The notes beneath the pieces were generated by a model. That model was not told the DNA's origin and did not search any database. It saw nothing but the letters and a program-made list of their open reading frames with translations. Below are positions 15,391 through 20,996 of a DNA stretch of 20,996 nucleotides, piece after piece. Made by a program: the position numbers and the translations under genes. Where the stretch lies: assembly GCA_964422155.1 (NCBI GenBank), contig CAYQZZ010000038.1, positions 1 to 20,996 of the forward strand, in the 5' to 3' direction. Each line of letters opens with the position of its first letter. The stretch's first letter is position 1. This DNA is from JBGPRB01 sp964422155 (lineage in GTDB: Bacteria > Chloroflexota > Dehalococcoidia > Dehalococcoidales > RBG-16-60-22).

Positions 15391-15409
15391 ATTACACTTA
15401 CAGCAGCTT

Positions 15410-15438
15410 TTGTAATATCCATGTCATGATAGTATAAT
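15410..15438 (+). promoter_or_regulatory. Sigma-70 promoter for the URO-D/TPP genes
   Basis: TTGTAA (15410-15415, four of six) and a perfect TATAAT (15433-15438) are 17 bases apart. The start at 15481 follows about 36 bases after the expected transcription start. The -35 box lies only 19 bases from that of the divergent promoter, so the two may compete or share a regulator. Confidence 0.7.
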
Positions 15439-15480
15439 AATGTTAATTTATAATATTGATATGGAAAGGGATACATTATC

Positions 15481-16833
15481 ATGCCCAAAAAAGAATGGAT
15501 GGAGATGACCCCCCAGGAGAAGAGAGAACAGAGGTTTAAACAGTGGCTTAATAACTGGGAAAATAAATTCATCAATGCCGATGCTGAAAAAGCTTACAAG
15601 ACGAGAGTACAGAGGCTGATTGATGTTTATAACGTGAGAGAGCCGGATAGAGTCCCGGTCAGCCTACCAATCGGCAATCTGCCGCTAAAAATGGCAGGTA
15701 TTACCGCCCATACCGCCATGTATGACCCTGAAAAAGCCCTCCAAGTTGCTCAAAAATTTAATGAAAAATACGGCGCGGAGTTAGAATATACCGCCGGTCT
15801 TTATTACTCCCCGGGTCACGTACTGGATTTACTCGACTATAAACTCTACGCCTGGCCGGGACACGGTATCGCCAAAGACGGCACTACATGGCAATTTATA
15901 GAGGGCGAATACATGAAGCCGGAAGAGTATGACGACCTTATCCGCGACCCCTCCGATTTCTGGATGAGGACCTATTTACCCCGCGTCTTCGGCGTCCTTG
16001 AGCCGATGAGGATGTTCCAGCCGTTCACGAATATCACGGAGAACGTCCACGTCATGCAGACCATGCCGTTAGCCATGCCGGCGGTACAGGAGATGCTCCA
16101 GAAACTGCTGGATGTCGGCAAAGAATATCAAAAAATGATGCAGTTGATGATGAGGGGAAGCGGCGGGATGACGGGGGGATGGGCAGGAGGCTTTACAGGG
16201 TTCATGGGCGGCTTCGCCAAAGCCCCCTTCGATACCCTAGGCGATACGCTCCGGGGCACTCAGGGTATTATGACGGATATGTTCCGCCGGCCCGACAAGC
16301 TCCTGGAAGCCCTTGACGTGATAGCGGATTTGACCATCAGTACGGTTCTAAAGTCGCCCAATATCAACAGGCTGACAACCGTGACCTATCCCCTCCATAA
16401 AGGCGCGGACGGCTGGATGTCCCAGAAGCAGTTCGACACCTTCTACTGGCCGTCCCTGAAAAAGGTCATGGACGCTTTCATCAACGAGGGCCTCATCCAG
16501 AGCCTCTTTGCCGAGGGCAGCTTCAATACCCGCCTGGAGTATATAGACCAGTTCCCCAAGGGCATGGTTACCTGGTACTTCGACCGCACGGACATGTTCC
16601 GGGCGAAGCAAATCCTCGGCAAGAAATGCTGCCTCCAGGGCAACGTGCCGTCTTCCATGATAGTTACCGGTTCCCCTGAGGAAGTTAAAGAGTACTGCCG
16701 CAAGCTGATAGAAACCGTCGGTAAAGGTGGTGGTTTTATTCTGTCAGCCGGCTCCGTAGCGGATAATCCCAAACTGGAAAACCTGCAGGCGATGATGGCC
16801 GCCGTGCGGGAATACGGCGTATATCGAAAATAG
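15481..16833 (+). CDS. Uroporphyrinogen decarboxylase-family protein, not a haem enzyme
   Basis: Protein of 450 residues with the URO-D/MtaA TIM-barrel pattern: the REPDRVPVSLPIG opening, KDGTTWQF, and a closing CCLQGNVPSSMIVTGSPEEV followed by VGKGGGFILSAGS. It is much longer than HemE (about 340-360) and has an N-terminal charged helix and a Gly/Met-rich insertion at about 216-245. Methyl-cobalamin:thiol methyltransferases of this superfamily bind zinc through an HxC pair plus a later Cys. Here the matching positions read FAEG (343-346) and SAGS (422-425), so that zinc site is missing by my by-eye alignment. The reaction is therefore unknown; many paralogues of this kind occur in anaerobic Chloroflexota. 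ATG start with a GGAAAGGG site at 15463-15470. The TPP enzyme follows in the same direction. Confidence 0.85.
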   Translation: MPKKEWMEMTPQEKREQRFKQWLNNWENKFINADAEKAYKTRVQRLIDVYNVREPDRVPVSLPIGNLPLKMAGITAHTAMYDPEKALQVAQKFNEKYGAELEYTAGLYYSPGHVLDLLDYKLYAWPGHGIAKDGTTWQFIEGEYMKPEEYDDLIRDPSDFWMRTYLPRVFGVLEPMRMFQPFTNITENVHVMQTMPLAMPAVQEMLQKLLDVGKEYQKMMQLMMRGSGGMTGGWAGGFTGFMGGFAKAPFDTLGDTLRGTQGIMTDMFRRPDKLLEALDVIADLTISTVLKSPNINRLTTVTYPLHKGADGWMSQKQFDTFYWPSLKKVMDAFINEGLIQSLFAEGSFNTRLEYIDQFPKGMVTWYFDRTDMFRAKQILGKKCCLQGNVPSSMIVTGSPEEVKEYCRKLIETVGKGGGFILSAGSVADNPKLENLQAMMAAVREYGVYRK

Positions 16834-16873
16834 ATATTCAACGATAATAACCGCTTGCAAAGGAAGGCAACCG

Positions 16874-16921
16874 ATGGCTGAGAAAAAATACGCCAGGAAT
16901 ATAATAGAAAAACAAAGTTAG
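16874..16921 (+). CDS. 15-residue ORF, possible gene remnant
   Basis: In the 97-base gap between the URO-D-family and TPP genes an ATG with a good AAGGAAGG site (16859-16866) opens a frame encoding MAEKKYARNIIEKQS. It stops 9 bases before the TPP gene start. The peptide reads like the first residues of a larger soluble protein, so it may be the stub of a deleted gene. It could also serve only to couple translation. No function is claimed. Confidence 0.25.
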   Translation: MAEKKYARNIIEKQS

Positions 16922-16930
16922 AAGGTAGAT

Positions 16931-18607
16931 ATGGAAGAATATAGCACTATTAAAGCTCTCATCGAGGTCATGAACGCCAACGGCGTCGAGTTCGTGTTTT
17001 TCAATCCCGGTATTGATAACGTTCCCGTGCTGGAAACGATAGCCGCATATAGGGCATCGGGCAAACCAAGCCCCCGGGGTATCCTCTGCCTTGACGAGTT
17101 CGTGGCCATGACCGCCGCTCACGGCAACTACATGGCATCAGGGAGACCGCAGGTGGTCTCCGTGCACTCGGAACTGGGCACTCTACAGATTGGCGGCGCC
17201 CTGCATAACGCGCAGTGGGGAAGGGTGCCGGTCGTGTTTTTCACGGAAACTCAGGGGCCAAGCCAGCGTGTCAACTGGCACGGCGAGCCTTTCGAACAGG
17301 GGACGATGGTGCGCAACTTCGTCAAGTGGGACCACCAGCTTAAAGCTAACGAAAACATCTACGATGTTTTCCAGGAGGCTTTCCGCATCGCTACGACAGA
17401 ACCGTACGGTCCGGTATATCTGACCCTGCCAAGGGAAGTCCTCTGGGGTAAGGGTAAAATTCCGGCGAAAAAATCGTCTAAACAGACCAGTAAGGAGGCA
17501 GCGCCACCGGCCGATAACAATGTCCTGAAAAAAGCGGCGGAAATACTGTTTAATGCTGAAAATCCGCTGATAGTAACCGGATATTCCGGCAGGAACCTCC
17601 AGTCCGTAGCGCTGCTGATAGAACTAGCGGAGACACTGAGCGCCCGCGTCCTGACCTCCGATATCAGGGTGAACTTCCCCAACACGCATCCTTTGGCGGC
17701 ATACCTCTCTCCGGGCGCCGGTTTCGGCAATCCGCTACTGACTAAAGCCGATGTCATTTTAGCCATCGACTACGATATGCACTACGCAGCACCGCCGACC
17801 ACACCGATGCCGGATGTTAAAATCATTCACATCGATATCGATACGGTGAAAAAAGGCGTGCCGTTGTGGGGCAAGAAACCCGATATCCTCCTGAAAGCCG
17901 ACTCCAGCCAGGCGATACCGGCCTTGAACGAGCTAGTCAAGCAGAAACTGACTAAAGAAAAACGCGAGCAGTTTCGGAAACGCTTCAAGCTGCTGGAAAC
18001 GGAGCATAAAAAGCTCGACAGCGAATGGCGCTCTTTAGCTACGAGCCATGCCGACCGCAAGCCGATTTCCGCACACTGGCTGAGTCACTGCATAGATGAA
18101 GCCATCAATGATGACACTATTATCGTGAACCAGACCATTTCACCGTCCACCATTGTCGCCCACCAGATTCACCGTACCAAGCCGGGCACGCTTCTCTCCT
18201 GCGCCGGCGGCTGTATCGGCTGGCCGTCGGGGGCGGCTCTAGGCGTAAAGCTAGCAGCGCCGGATAAGACCGTGGTCAGCCTGATGGGAGACGGCGCTTT
18301 TATCTACGGCTGCCCGGAGGCATCGCTATGGTCGGCCAGTTTCTACAAAGCCCCGTTCCTGGCCATCATCTACAATAATCAGGGTTACGGCGCCATCAAG
18401 GGGCTTTTCCGGGAAAAGTACGACGTGGACAACATGGGCGCCGATATCGCTATACCACCCGACTATTCCCTGATTGCCCGCGCCAATAACGCTTACGGGC
18501 GCATGGTGGCAGACCCCGCCGACGTTCCCAGGGCATTAAAAGACTGTCTGGCTGTAGTTCGCGGCGGTCAAACGGCCGTACTGGACGTTAAATTAGAGCC
18601 GGTATAG
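16931..18607 (+). CDS. Thiamine pyrophosphate-dependent enzyme, acetolactate synthase/2-oxo acid decarboxylase type
   Basis: Single-chain TPP enzyme of 558 residues. The N-terminal PYR domain (about 1-165) has the expected catalytic glutamate E56 in LDEFVAM. A central domain (about 195-330) follows, then a C-terminal PP domain with the cofactor motif G453-D454-G455, 26 residues, N482-N483, which is the exact family spacing. The family includes acetolactate synthase, benzoylformate decarboxylase and related 2-oxo acid lyases. No small regulatory subunit gene (IlvN) lies beside it and the GTGIG-type FAD loop of acetolactate synthase is not obvious. A decarboxylase or carboligase acting on another 2-oxo acid is therefore likely; the substrate is unknown. 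ATG start with an AGAAGG site at 16920-16925. Probably co-transcribed with the URO-D-family gene. It ends 8 bases from the convergent esterase gene. Confidence 0.9.
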   Translation: MEEYSTIKALIEVMNANGVEFVFFNPGIDNVPVLETIAAYRASGKPSPRGILCLDEFVAMTAAHGNYMASGRPQVVSVHSELGTLQIGGALHNAQWGRVPVVFFTETQGPSQRVNWHGEPFEQGTMVRNFVKWDHQLKANENIYDVFQEAFRIATTEPYGPVYLTLPREVLWGKGKIPAKKSSKQTSKEAAPPADNNVLKKAAEILFNAENPLIVTGYSGRNLQSVALLIELAETLSARVLTSDIRVNFPNTHPLAAYLSPGAGFGNPLLTKADVILAIDYDMHYAAPPTTPMPDVKIIHIDIDTVKKGVPLWGKKPDILLKADSSQAIPALNELVKQKLTKEKREQFRKRFKLLETEHKKLDSEWRSLATSHADRKPISAHWLSHCIDEAINDDTIIVNQTISPSTIVAHQIHRTKPGTLLSCAGGCIGWPSGAALGVKLAAPDKTVVSLMGDGAFIYGCPEASLWSASFYKAPFLAIIYNNQGYGAIKGLFREKYDVDNMGADIAIPPDYSLIARANNAYGRMVADPADVPRALKDCLAVVRGGQTAVLDVKLEPV

Positions 18608-18615
18608 TCAAAAAA

Positions 18616-20160
18616 TTATATCGGTTTCGTAAACAATAGATTTATTTTATCCCAGGCGGCGCGTTCAGCCTCGTAGGGTGCCGCTTCAACGCGAGTATTC
18701 TTATCCAGAACCATCGTCATACGTTGTTTACCATAGACAGGCCACTTGCTAATGCTTTCGCAACTGGGGTCGCCGGTGCGGGCAAACGCCACACAGGAAT
18801 CCTCTATCTTCACGGCAAGGCTTTCTACTTCCGGTCCAGATCCGGAGAAATTAGCATCAAGATTTCCAAAAAGGAAAGGATTATCTAATCCGTGCATGGC
18901 ACCCAGAGCACCGCCCATCGCGGGTGACTTATAGGTAAACAGGTAGTTATAGGCAGGTACACCCTGGTCACGCTGGGCCTCGATGAGGTGAATGGTAGGC
19001 ATCCGGAACATCATGTCGGTGTTAATAGTTCCCAGAATCTCAGGTGGGGTAGCGGTATTACCGCGTTTTTTCAGAGCATCACGATAGGCTTTTATCAGTC
19101 CCGGCACAAAATCGGGCGGCAACATACTATTTAAACGCTTGACCATGCCCGCCTCATCCATATTACGCATGCGCGGGTCCCCCACATTCATACCCTTCAT
19201 TTCATCCAGGGTATTGCCTGCCATTAAAATAACGTTTTTAGCTGAACCATTTCTGATTGCCTTGATGGGCCAGTCCGGAAGAATCTTCCCGTCAACAACC
19301 GGCTGGAACGGCGTTGCCCTGTATTCAGCCTCACGAAGCCTCATCCCCAGTTCCTGTTGACCTTCGAGTAGTCTCTGTGTTTTCAGCGCCCGCAACGCAT
19401 CGACCTCCTTGCCACTCAGGCCGAACACCTTAATGTATTGTTCGGATATCTTAACCGCATCGCTCAGCGCTCCTACCGTGTTGGCGGCACCGCTCCGGTT
19501 AAGAGCCTTGTGGAACTTACCCCGCGCTGACGGCATACCCAGCATGGTGCCGATACTCATGCCGCCGGCGGAAAAACCGAAGACGGTAACATTATCGGGA
19601 TTACCACCGAAACCAGCAATATTGTCATGCACCCATTCCAGCGCCGCTACCTGGTCCAGCAGGCCTTCATTGCCGGTGGCCGGTATTCTACCCCCCGTGA
19701 TTTCTTTCAGGTTCATAAAGCCCAGGGCACCCAGCCTATAGTTAATACTGACCAAGACAATATCGCCGCGCCTGGCCAGCTTACCACCTCTTATGACCGG
19801 CTCGGTACCGGAACCAATGATAAAAGCGCCGCCGTGTATCCAGACCATTACCGGACGGCGGGCATCGTCCAGACCGGGCGTCCAGATATTCAGAAAAAGG
19901 CAATCTTCATCCTGTGTTTGCTCTTCAAAAATAACTCCGGGGGGAGGAAAAGGCATCGGGTTTTGCGGCGCAATTGAACCGAATTTCTTAGCCGGGCGCA
20001 CGCCGTCCCACGGCTTTACCGGCTGCGGCGGCATCCAGCGCAGCTTGCCAACCGGCGGCGCCGCGTAAGGAACACCTTTGAAAACATAAAGCCCATCCTC
20101 AAAGCTCCCCTCGATTTTCCCGGACTTCGTCTTAACGATGGCCTGCTTTTTAGTGCTCAC
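18616..20160 (-). CDS. Type-B carboxylesterase
   Basis: Alpha/beta hydrolase of 514 residues of the carboxylesterase type-B family, which hydrolyses carboxylic esters. The oxyanion-hole motif HGGAF follows the family signature EDCLFLNIW. The catalytic triad is S197 (FGFSAGG), E320 (NTLDEMKG) and H423 (GAMHGLDNP, then FLFG). The length is typical for bacterial members. No signal peptide is seen, so it should act in the cytosol. It starts with GTG at 20160, supported by a strong AAGGAGGA site six bases away. It stands alone, convergent with the TPP gene. Its natural substrate is not predictable. Confidence 0.95.
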   Translation of the reverse strand: MSTKKQAIVKTKSGKIEGSFEDGLYVFKGVPYAAPPVGKLRWMPPQPVKPWDGVRPAKKFGSIAPQNPMPFPPPGVIFEEQTQDEDCLFLNIWTPGLDDARRPVMVWIHGGAFIIGSGTEPVIRGGKLARRGDIVLVSINYRLGALGFMNLKEITGGRIPATGNEGLLDQVAALEWVHDNIAGFGGNPDNVTVFGFSAGGMSIGTMLGMPSARGKFHKALNRSGAANTVGALSDAVKISEQYIKVFGLSGKEVDALRALKTQRLLEGQQELGMRLREAEYRATPFQPVVDGKILPDWPIKAIRNGSAKNVILMAGNTLDEMKGMNVGDPRMRNMDEAGMVKRLNSMLPPDFVPGLIKAYRDALKKRGNTATPPEILGTINTDMMFRMPTIHLIEAQRDQGVPAYNYLFTYKSPAMGGALGAMHGLDNPFLFGNLDANFSGSGPEVESLAVKIEDSCVAFARTGDPSCESISKWPVYGKQRMTMVLDKNTRVEAAPYEAERAAWDKINLLFTKPI

Positions 20161-20232
20161 AGATTCCTCCTTAAAGTATATTCCATAATGTCTTATGAGT
20201 TTTAAAGGTATTTTCTTGCCTATTTACACTTT

Positions 20233-20262
20233 GTTATACTAAGAGATAGCAACCAGTGTCTA
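20233..20262 (-). promoter_or_regulatory. Candidate promoter for the carboxylesterase
   Basis: On the minus strand TAGACA (20257-20262, five of six) and TATAAC (20233-20238, five of six) are separated by 18 bases. This would give an untranslated leader of about 65 bases before the GTG at 20160. Confidence 0.4.
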
Positions 20263-20366
20263 TCCCTTTGATACATAATTCTGCCACAAGAGCTTTGGTA
20301 ACTGCAAATGACTGGTTCTTTAAAGTATCCGCGAAATTATCGGAAATCTTGCAGTAGATTTGAATA

Positions 20367-20407
20367 ACCTGTTACGTTTTGTATATCATTATTATATAAT
20401 AACAGGT
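20367..20407. promoter_or_regulatory. Operator-like inverted repeat with central AT palindrome
   Basis: ACCTGTTA at 20367-20374 (its first A is base 20367) is the exact inverse of TAACAGGT at 20400-20407. Overlapping the right arm is a 14-base perfect palindrome TTATTATATAATAA (20389-20402). It lies about 50 bases upstream of the -35 box of the ferredoxin gene, a typical place for an activator site. No poly-T tract follows, so it does not look like a terminator. Confidence 0.4.
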
Positions 20408-20455
20408 GTATTGCACATGATATTAATGATATTCCTACGTTTTGATTATATATTA

Positions 20456-20484
20456 TTGACAATTACTGTGCATTATGATAATCT
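20456..20484 (+). promoter_or_regulatory. Candidate promoter for the ferredoxin-subunit gene
   Basis: A perfect TTGACA lies at 20456-20461. At 17 bases spacing the -10 would be TAATCT (20479-20484). At 15 bases spacing GATAAT (20477-20482) is a better match to the consensus. Either would start transcription just before the GAGG ribosome site at 20491-20494. Confidence 0.5.
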
Positions 20485-20502
20485 GGTCTTGAGGTATGGA
20501 AA

Positions 20503-20996
20503 ATGAGATGGGGGATGGTCGTAGATTTATCAAGGTGTGTGCGGTGCTACGCCTGTGTGGCCGCCTGCCGAATCGAGCATTTTCTGCCGATGGGTATGTC
20601 CTGGCCAAGGCTGGTAGCGCTGGATACAGGCGGTGACAACCCGGCAGTATCAACTTATTCGGTCCGATGCAACCATTGTAAAGAGGCGCCCTGCGTCGAG
20701 GTATGCCCTACCGGCGCCACCCAGCAGCGCGACGATGGAATCGTATGGATTGACCAGGATAAATGCGTCGGCTGCCGCTACTGTGTCATTGCCTGTCCCT
20801 ACCAGAACCGTACCTTCCTTTCGAAAGACAAGGACAAAGGCTTTTTCCCGGGGAAAGCGCCGACAAATTTTGAGAAAGCGGGCAAGAAGCTATATACACA
20901 TCAGGTCGGCACAACGGAGAAATGCAACTTCTGCGCGGAGAGAATTGACGCCGGGCTGACTAAAGGCCTGCGACCGGGAATCGACCGCGAGGCCAC
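20503..20996 (+). CDS. PsrB/DmsB-type four-cluster ferredoxin subunit (5' part, runs off window)
   Basis: Partial gene: 164 codons are visible with no stop before the window ends. The cysteine pattern is that of the electron-transfer subunit of molybdopterin oxidoreductases (DmsB, PsrB, NrfC). Motif one is C12, C15, C18, C22; motif two is C56, C59, C64, C68; motif three is C88, C91, C94, C98; a further CNFC pair begins the fourth near residue 139. There is no Tat or Sec signal, as expected for a subunit carried by its catalytic partner or facing the cytosol. ATG start with GAGG eight bases upstream. A molybdopterin catalytic subunit and an NrfD-like membrane anchor would be expected just beyond the right edge. 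The substrate cannot be inferred. Confidence 0.92.
   Translation, partial: MRWGMVVDLSRCVRCYACVAACRIEHFLPMGMSWPRLVALDTGGDNPAVSTYSVRCNHCKEAPCVEVCPTGATQQRDDGIVWIDQDKCVGCRYCVIACPYQNRTFLSKDKDKGFFPGKAPTNFEKAGKKLYTHQVGTTEKCNFCAERIDAGLTKGLRPGIDREA

Larger units (their letters stand above)
20161..20502. other. 342-base AT-rich divergent control region
   Basis: No gene was found here. It separates the minus-strand esterase from the plus-strand ferredoxin subunit. It holds candidate promoters in both directions, an 8-base inverted repeat around an AT-rich palindrome, and a short tandem repeat ATGATATTA/ATGATATTC (20417-20434). Confidence 0.7.

Noticed and set aside
18608..18615. Bidirectional terminator between the convergent TPP and esterase genes
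   Set aside because: The gap is only 8 bases and no hairpin with a flanking T-run is visible across the junction.
20245..20265. GATAG/CTATC inverted repeat as a terminator
   Set aside because: Five-base stem around a loop of about ten bases and no T-run; too weak to support.
20633..20959. A 108-codon plus-strand frame near the right edge
   Set aside because: The frame starting at 20503 has perfect ferredoxin cysteine motifs and stays open to the end; this other frame is a shadow of it.

Overview
The window looks like chromosomal DNA of a strictly anaerobic bacterium using the Wood-Ljungdahl (reductive acetyl-CoA) pathway. The mix of genes suggests an uncultured Chloroflexota of the Dehalococcoidia type. 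The mix is: a NarX/NarL-type two-component system, a formate-dehydrogenase-like/NuoE/NuoF electron module next to metV-metF, a tungsten aldehyde:ferredoxin oxidoreductase, a URO-D-family protein, a solitary TPP enzyme and a PsrB-type ferredoxin subunit. The taxonomic call is inference from gene content only; there is no rRNA or other marker gene. No tRNA, rRNA, CRISPR array, insertion sequence or phage gene was seen.

Left part, plus strand (1-10969). A GAF-domain histidine kinase overlaps its LuxR/NarL-type response regulator. After a 213-base gap holding a possible folded RNA leader comes a long gene train. It starts with a tandem-receiver protein without an output domain. Next are an 896-residue formate-dehydrogenase/NuoG-like subunit, a NuoE-like [2Fe-2S] subunit, and a 1020-residue fusion of a thioredoxin-like ferredoxin, NuoF and a GltD-type FAD/NAD(P) oxidoreductase. 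MetV and MetF, the two subunits of methylene-tetrahydrofolate reductase, follow. Gaps are mostly short or overlapping up to the fusion gene. A palindromic dispersed repeat lies before metV, and a terminator-like hairpin lies between metV and metF. The formate-dehydrogenase-like subunit keeps its Fe-S and pterin-binding parts but, by eye, has lost every residue known to be needed for formate chemistry. The natural reading is an electron-transfer complex between pyridine nucleotides, ferredoxin and MetFV; this is the most interesting part of the window.

Middle part, minus strand (10996-15333). In transcription order: a tungsten aldehyde:ferredoxin oxidoreductase with a clear promoter, a two-zinc-ribbon small protein with its own promoter, lemA, and an HtpX-like membrane zinc protease with an added C-terminal zinc ribbon. 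A second copy of the palindromic repeat sits between the zinc-ribbon gene and lemA.

Right part (15410-20996). A divergent promoter region drives a URO-D-family protein and a TPP-dependent enzyme on the plus strand. A type-B carboxylesterase converges on them. After an AT-rich control region with palindromes, a PsrB/DmsB-like four-cluster ferredoxin subunit runs off the right edge. The TPP enzyme and the aldehyde oxidoreductase could work in series (2-oxo acid to aldehyde to acid plus reduced ferredoxin), but this is inference from position alone.
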